Source of the DNA: Herbidospora cretacea
Lineage (GTDB): Bacteria > Actinomycetota > Actinomycetes > Streptosporangiales > Streptosporangiaceae
Reading direction: 5' to 3'
Length of the DNA: 64,000 nucleotides
Assembly (NCBI RefSeq): GCF_001570605.1
Contig: NZ_BBXG01000002.1
Location: forward strand, 280,549 to 344,548
The notes beneath the pieces were generated by a model. It was not told the DNA's origin, ran no database searches, and saw only the letters and a list, made by a program, of their open reading frames with translations. The translations under genes were made by a program, and so were the position numbers. This document shows, piece by piece, positions 29,567-38,005 of the stretch. Numbering within the stretch: the stretch's first letter is position 1; every line of letters starts with the position of its first letter.

Positions 29567-30459
29567 TGCCGACTAAGAAGCCGAAGACTCAAGCGGAGTG
29601 GGCGGAGCATTACGGCTGGACTCTTGCCCTGCTCAAGAGTGATAGCTCTCTCTGGAAACTATTCAACGACGCCATCAAGGGCAACTGGGATCAGAAGCTT
29701 TTCGTCAGCAAGCTCAAAGATACGTCTTGGTATAAGAAGTACGGCGAGACGGGCCGTAAGGCCCTAGCACTCAAGCAGGCCGACCCTGGCACTTGGCGTG
29801 AGCGTGTACGCGCGATCTATCAGGAAATCATGCAGATGGCCGGCACTATGGGTGTCCGGGCGAATTGGCAGACCTATTGGGACATGGCCGAGGATGCTTT
29901 CACCTTTGGCTGGACCAACGCACAGATCAAGCGGAGCCTTGCCGAGTACATCACGACCACCAAAAGCGGTGCCTTCGCCGGCCAAGCGGGCGAGTACGAA
30001 GAGCAGCTTCGGCAGTACGCATACAGCATGGGCGTGAATCTCGACAACGGCACGATCAAGAATTGGGTCAAGGGGATCTCTGCGGGTATCCGCACCGCTC
30101 AGGACTACAAGGGTGAAATCCAGAAGATGGCCATCAGCGCCTTCCCTGGGCTCGCCGCTCAGATCAAGGGTGGCATGACCGTCAGGGATCTGGCCGACCC
30201 TTACATGTCGTCCATGGCCCGAATCCTGGAGATCAACCCGCAAGCGTTGAAGATGGATGATCCGTCAATCAGGCGCGCACTCCAGGGTATCGGCTCCGAT
30301 AGCGGCGGCAACGCCACCGCAGGCAACAGCACCATGCCCCTGTGGCAGTTTGAGAACGAGCTGCGCAAAGACCCGCGGTGGCTCTCTACCAACAATGCTC
30401 GACAGTCGCTCAATTCGACCGCTCGCGGCATCCTCCGTGATTTCGGGCTGGCCAACTAA
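29566..30459 (+). CDS. Virion structural protein (297 aa)
   Basis: Mostly helical with many aromatic residues (QAEWAEHYGWTLALLKSDSSLW, then ANWQTYWDMAEDAFTFGW). ATG 29566 overlaps the peptidase stop, which favours it over the in-frame codon at 29542. It lies in the internal-protein cluster and is probably a core or connector protein. No annotated family recognised. Confidence 0.55.
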   Translation: MPTKKPKTQAEWAEHYGWTLALLKSDSSLWKLFNDAIKGNWDQKLFVSKLKDTSWYKKYGETGRKALALKQADPGTWRERVRAIYQEIMQMAGTMGVRANWQTYWDMAEDAFTFGWTNAQIKRSLAEYITTTKSGAFAGQAGEYEEQLRQYAYSMGVNLDNGTIKNWVKGISAGIRTAQDYKGEIQKMAISAFPGLAAQIKGGMTVRDLADPYMSSMARILEINPQALKMDDPSIRRALQGIGSDSGGNATAGNSTMPLWQFENELRKDPRWLSTNNARQSLNSTARGILRDFGLAN

Positions 30460-31550
30460 TGCCCTATATTTTCGATCCCGTAAGCTATGCCTACATCTGG
30501 TACGAGGAAGGCCAAGAGCCTCCGCAGGTAGGCTCTGGTACGGACGTCATCCCGGGCTATTCGGATTACTACTACAACGCCAATCCTAATCAGCCGGCAT
30601 CACAGCAGCAGACCGCATACGCGCAGTCTCAAGCGAACGCGACCGTGGTCAACATGGATGCGCCTGGCTATGGCCAGAACACGCAGCCAGCGGTCTACAA
30701 CACGTCGTCGACTTCAACGACCAGCGCTGATCAGAACGCGCAGAACAACGCTTACGAGTATCTCAAGCGCGTCTTCGAAGGCTATGGCCTCGGCACCCTG
30801 GCGCCGAAGATTCTGGAGTATATCCAGAAGGGCTACGACACAGACACTATCGCCCTCATGCTTCAAGACACGTCGGAGTATAAGACGCGGTTCAAGGCCA
30901 ATGACGCGCGTCGCGCGGCCGGTGTCAGCGTTCTGAGTCCTGCCGAGTACATCGCCCTTGAGCGTCAGTATCGGCAACTTCTGAGTACTGCCGGGCTGCC
31001 CGAAGGATTCTTTGACTCGCACGACGACTTCACCTCCTGGATTTCCGGCGATGTGTCGCCGGCTGAGATCCAGGAGCGTGTGACCATGGCGTCTCAGGCG
31101 ATCTATTCCAGCGATCAGAACTATGTGGCGACGCTTCGCAGTTACGGCCTGGGCGATGGCGATCTAGTGGCGTACATGCTGGACAGTAAGCGCGCTCTAC
31201 CTCTCCTGCAAAAGACGGTGAGAGCGGCTCAGATCGGCGCTGAGGCTTCTCGGAATGCTCTCGGGTTGAACCAGGCCAGGGCCGAGCAGTTCGCCGATCT
31301 CGGTGTTACTCAGGACCAGGCGCGTAGCGCATACCAGACCATTGGCGAGATCCTTCCGACCGCTGAAAAGCTCGGCCGAATCCACGGCGAATCGCTGGGC
31401 CAATCGGATCTGGAAGACGAGATGCTTGGCGGTTCTGGCCTTGCCAGCGCGAAGCGCAAGCGCATCGCCATGAAGGAAGCTTCACAATTCTCCGGCTCAT
31501 CTGGAGTCGGCTCTAAGGCGCTCTCGGGTCGCACCCGGAGTGAATACTAA
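30459..31550 (+). CDS. Virion structural protein (363 aa)
   Basis: An N-terminal Tyr/Gln/Ser-rich region (residues 20-85) precedes a helical body: AYEYLKRVFEGYGLG, then LAPKILEYIQKGYDTDTIAL. The protein ends in basic and serine residues. Together with the preceding protein it forms the end of the internal-protein block. Role inferred from position. Confidence 0.55.
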   Translation: MPYIFDPVSYAYIWYEEGQEPPQVGSGTDVIPGYSDYYYNANPNQPASQQQTAYAQSQANATVVNMDAPGYGQNTQPAVYNTSSTSTTSADQNAQNNAYEYLKRVFEGYGLGTLAPKILEYIQKGYDTDTIALMLQDTSEYKTRFKANDARRAAGVSVLSPAEYIALERQYRQLLSTAGLPEGFFDSHDDFTSWISGDVSPAEIQERVTMASQAIYSSDQNYVATLRSYGLGDGDLVAYMLDSKRALPLLQKTVRAAQIGAEASRNALGLNQARAEQFADLGVTQDQARSAYQTIGEILPTAEKLGRIHGESLGQSDLEDEMLGGSGLASAKRKRIAMKEASQFSGSSGVGSKALSGRTRSEY

Positions 31551-31563
31551 AAGGTATTGATCA

Positions 31564-31872
31564 ATGTCTCATGTTTCTAGTGTCAACGGCCTGACCGGCA
31601 ATGTCACCGCTGAGGATGTTCTCGCTTCCATTCCGACTGGGACCAACAAGCGGGCGGGCCGTAGCTCGGCCATGGTTGCTGGCACTATTACAGTCAGCAA
31701 CACCCTAGTGAAGGCTGGTTCTCTTATCTTTCTCACGCCTCACGGCACGGGGGGCACTGCTGGCTCAGTTTCGGTGTCCGCGATTGTGGCGGACACGAGC
31801 TTCACGATTACCAGCACTTCTAACAGCGACACCCGGACCGTGAACTATCTGATTGCGGAACCGGCAGCGTAA
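31564..31872 (+). CDS. Small beta-rich virion protein (102 aa)
   Basis: Begins SHVSSVNGLTGNVTAEDVL, the SVNGxTGxV pattern common at the base of phage fibres and head fibres. The rest is Thr/Ser/Val-rich beta sequence. Possibly a head fibre or decoration protein. It is followed by the tRNA cluster. Confidence 0.55.
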   Translation: MSHVSSVNGLTGNVTAEDVLASIPTGTNKRAGRSSAMVAGTITVSNTLVKAGSLIFLTPHGTGGTAGSVSVSAIVADTSFTITSTSNSDTRTVNYLIAEPAA

Positions 31873-31902
31873 GCAACCGGGAGGGCCTAGCCCTCCCCAC
31901 GC

Positions 31903-31977
31903 AGCGGGGTAGAGCAGTTCGGAGTGCTCGACGGCCTCATAAGCCGTAGGTCATGGGTTCAAATCCCATCCCCGCTA
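31903..31977 (+). tRNA. tRNA-Met (anticodon CAT)
   Basis: Acceptor stem AGCGGGG/CCCCGCT (31903-31909, 31970-31976). Anticodon stem ACGGC-ct-CAT-aa-GCCGT with CAT at 31938-31940. T-loop GGGTTCAAATCCC. Two bases differ from the usual D-arm (AGAGCAGTTCGG). It could instead be read as Ile2 if lysidine-modified. No encoded CCA is evident. Confidence 0.85.
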
Positions 31978-31982
31978 CACAT

Positions 31983-32054
31983 TCCCTGTTCGTCTAACCG
32001 GCAGGACTCCCGACTTTGGATCGGGCAACGCACGTTCGAATCGTGCATAGGGAG
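31983..32054 (+). tRNA. tRNA-Gln (anticodon TTG)
   Basis: Acceptor TCCCTGT/ATAGGGA with one G-T pair (31983-31989, 32047-32053). Anticodon stem CCCGA-ct-TTG-ga-TCGGG with TTG at 32016-32018. T-arm ACGTTCGAATCGT. Separated by five bases from the Met tRNA. Confidence 0.85.
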
Positions 32055-32092
32055 CAAGAGTTATGGCCTTCTCTTCAAAAAGAGCCATCCAC

Positions 32093-32162
32093 GGACGCTA
32101 GCTCAATGGCAGAGCAGCCGACTTTTAATCGGCGTTATCAAGGTTCGAGTCCTTGGCGTTCG
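32093..32162 (+). tRNA. tRNA-Lys (anticodon TTT)
   Basis: Acceptor GGACGCT/GGCGTTC with wobble pairs (32093-32099, 32155-32161). Anticodon stem GCCGA-ct-TTT-aa-TCGGC with TTT at 32124-32126. T-arm AAGGTTCGAGTCCTT. The acceptor stem is weaker than in the other two tRNAs. Confidence 0.8.
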
Positions 32163-32278
32163 ACCCATACACAGACCGACCGGCCCTGTGATGCGTCTTA
32201 GCCCGGTAGCGAGAGCCATTCATGATCCCCCAATCATGGATGCGGCTTGCGATCAAACCACTTTGGGAGTAGCAGCAA

Positions 32279-32815
32279 ATGACCCAGTTCGACGATTGGG
32301 ATTTCGAAGACGACGAGCCGGAGACGGCTCCGCAGGCCAAGGCAGCCCCGCTGCCCAAGGAACTGCGAAAGTTGATCCGCGACGCCAAGGCGCGCGAGAA
32401 GTCCCAGGCTGAAGAAATCGAGACGCTCAAGCGCACCCTTCGCGAAGGTGCTGTGGCCAGTGCTCTCACTGCACGGAATGTGCCGGCAAAGGTGAAGTCC
32501 CTCATCCCCGAATCGGTGGGTGCGGACCCTGAGGCAATCGGCAAGTGGCTCGACGAATACAGCGACCTCTTCGGAGGCCAGCAGACCGCGAATCCGTCCA
32601 CCCCTGGTGGAGATGTCCCGGCTGTCGCCGTTAATCCCGTCATCGCCAATCCCGACATTGCCGCTATCCAGCGCATGCAGAACACGGCCTCTACCGGCGA
32701 AAGCCTCGGCGGAGCCCTTCAGCAACAGTGGGATCGGGTCAATGATCCGAATCTAACCGAAGAGCAGCTTGACGCCATGATTGCCGCCGCGAAGACGGCG
32801 CCCAGAATGGCATAG
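32279..32815 (+). CDS. Scaffolding protein (178 aa)
   Basis: Placed directly before the major capsid gene. Acidic N-terminus (FDDWDFEDDEPET), then a helical coiled-coil region (KELRKLIRDAKAREKSQAEEIETLKRTL) and an Ala/Gln-rich C-terminal helix (LTEEQLDAMIAAAKTA). This is the usual composition of scaffolds that guide prohead assembly and then leave. Confidence 0.75.
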   Translation: MTQFDDWDFEDDEPETAPQAKAAPLPKELRKLIRDAKAREKSQAEEIETLKRTLREGAVASALTARNVPAKVKSLIPESVGADPEAIGKWLDEYSDLFGGQQTANPSTPGGDVPAVAVNPVIANPDIAAIQRMQNTASTGESLGGALQQQWDRVNDPNLTEEQLDAMIAAAKTAPRMA

Positions 32816-32843
32816 CTCACAGGGGTAAAGGGCCCCTCTTTCA

Positions 32844-33812
32844 ATGGCTAATCAGTATACGAGCACCGATCCGAGTACCCTTGGTACCGATCTGGTGCAA
32901 GCGGCCTACGATCGTAAGATTCGCTTTGCGCTTCGCGCTACGCCTATGTTCCGATCGATTGCCGATTCTCGCCCCGAACAGCAAACCAATCCGGGCGACA
33001 GCGTCACCTTCCAGTTCTACAACGACCTTGCCCCGGCAACGTCGGAGCTGGATGAACTGACCGATCCCGACGCAGTTTCCATTCCCAGCACGAGTAACGT
33101 ATCAGTGACTCTGCGTGAATATGGTAACCCCGTCCTCATGACGCGCAAGCTCCGCATGTTCGCTCTGTCGGACGTGGACCAGGCCGTGAGTAACATGGTC
33201 GCCTACAACATGCGCGATTCTATCGACGGCATTGTTGGCCCCATTCTCAATGGTGGCACGAACGTCATGCGGCGAAACTCCTCGACCCTGAGGAGTAACC
33301 TGATCGCGGCTGGTGCCGGCACCACTGGTGCCATTACCTCTGCCGACACGCTGAGTTCTCCGATGGTTCGGCTTGGTGTTACCAAGCTGCGTGGTGCGAA
33401 GGTTATCCCGCGTCAAGCGGACCTGTTTACGTCGTTTCTCCATCCTGATTGTTCGCACGATCTGAAGGCTGAAACTGGCTCGGCTGCGTGGCGCGATCCT
33501 CACAACCTGTCGGGTGCCGATGCGATTTGGGCTGGCCAGCTCGGTATCTACGAGGGAGCCCATTTCGTCGAGTCGCCGCGTATTATCAGCGCGACCGATG
33601 GCAACAGCTCTACACGGGTCTACCGAAATCTGATGTTCGGCCGAGAGGCGCTCGCGGAAGCGGTCGCCGAAGAGCCGACCATTGTAATCGGTAATGTGAC
33701 CGATAAGCTCATGCGCTATACGCCGATTTCCTGGAGGGCCACGCTGGGATGGAGCATCTTCCGTCAGGCTGCGCTCATCCGGATGGAAACCGCTAGCTCG
33801 GTCTCCCTCTAA
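32844..33812 (+). CDS. Major capsid protein, N4-gp56-like HK97 fold (322 aa)
   Basis: Fits the N4-gp56 family: GDSVTFQFYNDLAPA early, then VSVTLREYGNPVLMTRKLRMFAL, an alpha-helical AVSNMVAYNMRDSIDG, and a C-terminal domain ending in WSIFRQAALIRMETA. Position after the scaffold and size agree. It would form the icosahedral shell. A strong terminator follows, as is common after capsid genes. Confidence 0.85.
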   Translation: MANQYTSTDPSTLGTDLVQAAYDRKIRFALRATPMFRSIADSRPEQQTNPGDSVTFQFYNDLAPATSELDELTDPDAVSIPSTSNVSVTLREYGNPVLMTRKLRMFALSDVDQAVSNMVAYNMRDSIDGIVGPILNGGTNVMRRNSSTLRSNLIAAGAGTTGAITSADTLSSPMVRLGVTKLRGAKVIPRQADLFTSFLHPDCSHDLKAETGSAAWRDPHNLSGADAIWAGQLGIYEGAHFVESPRIISATDGNSSTRVYRNLMFGREALAEAVAEEPTIVIGNVTDKLMRYTPISWRATLGWSIFRQAALIRMETASSVSL

Positions 33813-33831
33813 TCCGTAACGCCTTCTAGAA

Positions 33832-33861
33832 GGCCCTCAGCTCAACGCTGGGGGCCTTTTT
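33832..33861 (+). terminator. Intrinsic terminator after the capsid gene
   Basis: GGCCCTCAGC-tcaac-GCTGGGGGCC (33832-33856) followed by TTTTTC. Downstream late genes must then rely on read-through or another promoter. Confidence 0.8.
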
Positions 33862-33876
33862 CTATTTGGACACTAA

Positions 33877-34290
33877 ATGGCTAACACCCTGTACGACAAG
33901 GGCCGTGAGAAGTTTCTGACCGGTGCCCTGAGCTGGTCATCGGACAACATCAAGGTCTATCTCGTTCGCGGCTACACGCCCAACACGAGCACCCACGAGT
34001 TCGTGAGTGATGTGACTGGCGGTGGTGGTGGCACGATCGTTGCGACCAGCGCGAACCTTTCCAGCAAGACGACCACGGCCGGCGTAGCCGATGCCGCAGA
34101 CGAAACCTATTCGAGTGTTTCCGCAGGCGCTTCCTGTGCCCACCTGGTCATCGCCAAAGACACCGGCTCCGCCGCGACCAGTCCCCTAATCGGCTATATC
34201 GACACCGGAACCGGGCTGCCGGTGACGCCCAATGGCGCGGACATCGCGATTGTCTGGGACTCGGGAAGTAACAAGATCTTCAAGCTGTAG
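33877..34290 (+). CDS. Beta-rich virion protein, probably decoration or fibre base (137 aa)
   Basis: Begins ANTLYDKGREKFLTGALSW and continues with Thr/Ala/Gly-rich strands (GGGGGTIVATSANLSSKTTTAG). Proteins with this A-N-x-LYD-x-x-REKFL start are common in actinophages near the capsid; the role is structural but not fixed. Confidence 0.6.
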   Translation: MANTLYDKGREKFLTGALSWSSDNIKVYLVRGYTPNTSTHEFVSDVTGGGGGTIVATSANLSSKTTTAGVADAADETYSSVSAGASCAHLVIAKDTGSAATSPLIGYIDTGTGLPVTPNGADIAIVWDSGSNKIFKL

Positions 34291-34296
34291 GCAATC

Positions 34297-35646
34297 ATGA
34301 CGATTACCTATCAGTCAATTACAACTGCCACCGCGTCGACAGGCGGAACCAGTTATAACGTGGCTCGCCCGACTAGCACGGCTAGCGGTGATCTGCTTAT
34401 TGCGTTCGCTTCTCTAGATTCAAGCCTAAACACAACCGCTACCGTATCTGGTGGCACCACATGGAATTATCTAGGTGGCTATGAGGGCGGCGATGCGCTC
34501 CCCCTTGCCATCTATTCCAAGATTGCTGGTGGCTCCGAGCCATCCAACTACGCATTCGGAAAATCGACAGGCGATGATGCGGCAGGTGCGGTTATGCGCC
34601 TCACTGTCACGGGTACTCCAGTGCTGACCATTGCGGTTTCAACGGAGGTTGGCGGAGCTACAGCCGTAGCACCTACCATTAACGCTGTCACCTCGGCCGA
34701 CTTTCTTGTCCGCGGCGTGGTTGGATATGAGGGTGTCACCTGGACTCCGCCGGGAAGTCATACAGAACGCGCTGATTTTCGTGTCGGTTCGGCGACCGGT
34801 CTTACAATCGCCACTCGAACGGTTGCAGGCTCCGGCGCTACCGGCACCGCCGCGTTTACCCCGAGCGCTTCGACGGGCTCATATCTGACCTCGTTCTCTA
34901 TTATCGTCACCGAGGCGGCGGCCAGTCAGACAGTCAGCCCTACGGGCATCGCATCGGCAGAGGCGTGGGGAAGCTCAAGGCTGAACCTCCGAATCCGGCC
35001 GGGCTCGATCGCCTCCGCGGAGGCGTGGGGTACTGCCGCACTCCAGATGGATCAGACGGTCTCACCGACTGGCATCACAACCGCGGAAGCCTGGGGAGCA
35101 AGCGCACGCCTCAATCTGAAGGTCAATCCGTCTGGCATTGCCAGTGGAGAGGTGTGGGGCTCGCCCATCGTGGGCGGCCTGGCGGTAGCACCTGGCGGCA
35201 TCCCCTCAGGCGAAGCCTGGGGAACGCCTGCGATCCTCGCTCACCAGATCATCAGACCTGATGGCATCGCCTCTGCGGAGGCGTGGGGCGATCTGGATAT
35301 CGACTTCCCCCCTCTGTTCATCCGCCCCTTCGGCATCGAGAGCGCGGAGAGATGGGGAGATGTAGAGGTCAGGCGCCTTGGTCGCTTCGTCCTTCGGCCT
35401 GGTCGAGTCCAGGAGACACCGGCAGCGCTCGACAAGATGCACATCCGTGTCGGCATCCACCGTGGGATCAGCATCATCCGTCGCGTAGACGGCTCATGGG
35501 CGCAAGTGCGCTATCCCAGCCTTGAGGAAATCCTAGAGGCGCAGCGCTATTACCGAGGTGGCGGAATCCATCAATTGACTGACGAAGAGGCGCAAGAGCT
35601 GGTTGACGCCGGCTACGGGAGCCTAGTCCACTTGGAACCTATCTGA
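34297..35646 (+). CDS. Repeat-containing fibre-like protein (449 aa)
   Basis: The N-terminal 200 residues look like a carbohydrate-binding beta sandwich (SYNVARPTSTASGDLLIAF, then TPSASTGSYLTSFSI). Residues about 213-355 hold seven imperfect repeats with the core GIASAEAWG (variants GITTAEAWG, GIPSGEAWG, GIESAERWG). The C-terminus ends in ITDEEA-like helices (LTDEEAQELVDAGYG). Such GI-x-SAEA-(W/F)-G repeats occur in phage tail fibres. A role in host-surface binding is probable. Confidence 0.65.
   Translation: MTITYQSITTATASTGGTSYNVARPTSTASGDLLIAFASLDSSLNTTATVSGGTTWNYLGGYEGGDALPLAIYSKIAGGSEPSNYAFGKSTGDDAAGAVMRLTVTGTPVLTIAVSTEVGGATAVAPTINAVTSADFLVRGVVGYEGVTWTPPGSHTERADFRVGSATGLTIATRTVAGSGATGTAAFTPSASTGSYLTSFSIIVTEAAASQTVSPTGIASAEAWGSSRLNLRIRPGSIASAEAWGTAALQMDQTVSPTGITTAEAWGASARLNLKVNPSGIASGEVWGSPIVGGLAVAPGGIPSGEAWGTPAILAHQIIRPDGIASAEAWGDLDIDFPPLFIRPFGIESAERWGDVEVRRLGRFVLRPGRVQETPAALDKMHIRVGIHRGISIIRRVDGSWAQVRYPSLEEILEAQRYYRGGGIHQLTDEEAQELVDAGYGSLVHLEPI
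34935..35365 (+). repeat. Seven tandem GIASAEAWG-type coding repeats
   Basis: The repeat unit encodes about 20-24 residues with the core G-I-x-S-x-E-x-W-G. Copies are diverged in DNA, so they are maintained at protein level rather than recently expanded. Confidence 0.6.
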
Positions 35647-35909
35647 TGTTTGAGTGCAAATGCACATGGGTGACCGTGCCCCATCCCCATTGGGGTGCGT
35701 GCCAGCAGAGCAAGAATCTTCGGGTCGCCTTCTGCGGTTCAGCAACTAATCCCGGCAATGACGCCACGGCCGATAAGCGGTGGCAGAAAGATCTACGAGC
35801 GTACGCCGATGCTAGGCGACAAGGCATTCAGCCCGCTAGCACGAAGAGAGTCGCTGTGGATTATGCCGTCAAGGAGTCCAACCGCACTGGAGTAGCTTAT
35901 GCCGCTTGA
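35646..35909 (+). CDS. Hypothetical phage protein (87 aa)
   Basis: Cys/His-rich N-terminus (FECKCTWVTVPHPHWGACQQ), then a basic helix (TADKRWQKDLRAYADARRQG). Its TGA overlaps the ATG by one base with the fibre gene stop. Unknown role in tail assembly. Confidence 0.5.
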   Translation: MFECKCTWVTVPHPHWGACQQSKNLRVAFCGSATNPGNDATADKRWQKDLRAYADARRQGIQPASTKRVAVDYAVKESNRTGVAYAA

Positions 35910-36129
35910 CATTCAAGGTGAGCTGAATCGGCTGGCCAAGACAAGCGGACTGGGCGAAGCCGGGGCGGCTAACATCTGGGCCGGCACCAATGGCCTTGGA
36001 ACCGTGGGCGCGCTCAACGCGCTGAATGGCACGGTCGGGCTCGACTATCAAGGCGTTGCTAATGCTCTGGCCGGCACTGTCGGCCTCGGCATCGCCGGGG
36101 CCCTCTCACAGATTCCGACACCTCCGTAA
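35899..36129 (+). CDS. Small Gly/Ala/Leu repeat protein (76 aa)
   Basis: Contains short periodic units (AGTNGLGTVGALNALNG, then TVGLDYQGVANALAG) with about 20-residue spacing. Proteins of this kind recur next to actinophage tail genes. It overlaps both neighbours. Function unknown, presumably virion-associated. Confidence 0.5.
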   Translation: MPLDIQGELNRLAKTSGLGEAGAANIWAGTNGLGTVGALNALNGTVGLDYQGVANALAGTVGLGIAGALSQIPTPP

Positions 36130-37022
36130 TGAACCTTTCTCAGTTGACCGATCGAGTGATCTCGAATCTCAAGGGCTTCTCGGCTGATCAGGACTCACAG
36201 ACTCACATCACTGCGCCTCTGGCGATCGGTGATCTATCCGTGGCGGTTGACGATATCAACCGCATTTCGGAGGGATTGGCCGAGATCGGCGATGAGATGC
36301 TGTGGATTCGTCGAGTCGACCCTTCTGCCGGAACAATCCTTATCGCGCCTTACGGGCGCGGTTATGATGGCTCTACAGCCCGGGATCATGACATGGAATC
36401 GCGGATCATTTCCGCGCCCAAGTTTCCCCGGCATCAAGTGAAACTCGCCATTAATGACGCCGTGGACAGTGTCTATCCTGACCTGTACGCGATCGACGAA
36501 TTTGAGTTTCCGTTTGTCGCGGCTCGGACCACATATGAAGTGCCGGCTGAGGCCGATCAGATTCGGCGTATAACCTGGCACTCTATCGGCCCTTCGAAGA
36601 TGTGGATTCCCATCAAGCGATGGCAGTTCGATCCGCGTGCGGATACTGACGAATTCGCATCTGGTAAGAGCGTCGACCTGTATCAGGCGCCCGTTCCGGG
36701 GCGCACTGTTCGTGTGACCTTCACCAAGCCCCCTTCGGGCTTCACTGACGACTCAACGGATTTCGCCACGGCTACGGGCCTACCGGCTTCGTCCGCTGAC
36801 GTCATTGTCTGGGGTGCCTGTTTCAGGCTGGTCGGCCTGCTGGAAGCGCCTCGGCTCAACATCCAGGCCATCGAGCAGCAGACCAAGAGTCAGCTCGTTC
36901 CGCCCGGCTCTTCGCAGAGCGCGGCTCGGCACTTCCTTCAGCTCTATCAAATGGGCCTGATGGCTGAGCGTGAGCGGCTCCAGAGAAACGACCCCACCCA
37001 AGCGCACTTCGGATATCGGTAA
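36129..37022 (+). CDS. Probable head-tail/tail-tube adaptor protein (297 aa)
   Basis: A largely beta protein with N-terminal NLSQLTDRVISNL and a C-terminal helical tail (HFLQLYQMGLMAERERLQRND). The order (before fibres and the beta-propeller-like protein) and size fit a tubular-A or adaptor-type protein of short-tailed phages. The assignment is from position and overall pattern only. Confidence 0.5.
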   Translation: MNLSQLTDRVISNLKGFSADQDSQTHITAPLAIGDLSVAVDDINRISEGLAEIGDEMLWIRRVDPSAGTILIAPYGRGYDGSTARDHDMESRIISAPKFPRHQVKLAINDAVDSVYPDLYAIDEFEFPFVAARTTYEVPAEADQIRRITWHSIGPSKMWIPIKRWQFDPRADTDEFASGKSVDLYQAPVPGRTVRVTFTKPPSGFTDDSTDFATATGLPASSADVIVWGACFRLVGLLEAPRLNIQAIEQQTKSQLVPPGSSQSAARHFLQLYQMGLMAERERLQRNDPTQAHFGYR

Positions 37023-38005
37023 TGGCTCGTAACTACAGCAACGTAGCGGTTCAGACCACACTCACTTCAGGCATTTCCAACTCGGCTACGTCTCTTTCCG
37101 TGGGAACGGTCACCGGCTATCCGGCCGCACCCTTCACCATCATCGTTGATCCTGGCCTGGCAACTGAGGAACTGATTGAGGTTGGCGCGGTTTCAGGTAC
37201 CGACTTCAATAGCTGTACCCGAGGGATCGACGGCACACCGGCCCAGTCTCATAGCTCTGGATCGGTAGTGGTGCATGGCACCAGCGCCCGGGATTTCCGG
37301 GAAGCGAATGACCATGTGACTGCCACGACCAGCGTTCACGGCATCACGAATACGGCGAACCTTGTCACACTGGCCGGCACTCAGACGCTCACCAATAAGA
37401 CCCTGACGTCGCCGACGATTAACGGCGGCACGTATTCCGGAACGCTGACGGGCCAGCCCACCATCAGTGATTTCACCAACGCTGATCACAATCACACCAA
37501 TGCCGCCAATGGCGGCACTCTGACGACTGCGGCTATCTCTGGACTTGAAGCCCGGCTAGAAGAGCTAGAAGAAGGCGGCGGGGGCAGTAGTTTGCCTTAC
37601 GCCTATTGGGGTGCACAATCGGAACAGGCGTCAGGGAACAACACGATCGACTTTGGAACCCCGACCGCCCAATCAGGTTCTATCTGGTCGTCCGGCGCTC
37701 CGGATAAGATCGTCGCGCCGATGGCCGGGATTTATCTCGCCTATATTCAGGTTGAGCATCAAGATGCCAGCTTCCAGCCTGCCACTTTCCGGCCCGAATT
37801 TACCCACCACGCCTCTAATGGTGGTGCCATCTATTGGTACACCAATACCACGACGACCAACCAAGAAGATCTTTGCCGAGTAGCTCTTTCTGCTACCATC
37901 CCCATGGCCGCTACCGACTACCTCACTGTTCGTAGTTATAATATCGGCTTCGGTACAACGCTCATCCCTCAGAGGCTTTCCTTCGTCTGTATCAGGGCTC
38001 TTTAA
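37022..38005 (+). CDS. Tail fibre with C-terminal jelly-roll-like domain (327 aa)
   Basis: Residues 1-100 form a beta domain. Residues 105-165 are a Thr/Asn/Gly-rich shaft (LTNKTLTSPTINGGTYSGTLTG, with two TL(T)xK/P-type repeats). A short coiled coil (GLEARLEELEEGGGG) follows. The last 135 residues resemble C1q/TNF-type heads (GIYLAYIQVEHQDAS). Overall a homotrimeric receptor-binding fibre. Confidence 0.65.
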   Translation: MARNYSNVAVQTTLTSGISNSATSLSVGTVTGYPAAPFTIIVDPGLATEELIEVGAVSGTDFNSCTRGIDGTPAQSHSSGSVVVHGTSARDFREANDHVTATTSVHGITNTANLVTLAGTQTLTNKTLTSPTINGGTYSGTLTGQPTISDFTNADHNHTNAANGGTLTTAAISGLEARLEELEEGGGGSSLPYAYWGAQSEQASGNNTIDFGTPTAQSGSIWSSGAPDKIVAPMAGIYLAYIQVEHQDASFQPATFRPEFTHHASNGGAIYWYTNTTTTNQEDLCRVALSATIPMAATDYLTVRSYNIGFGTTLIPQRLSFVCIRAL

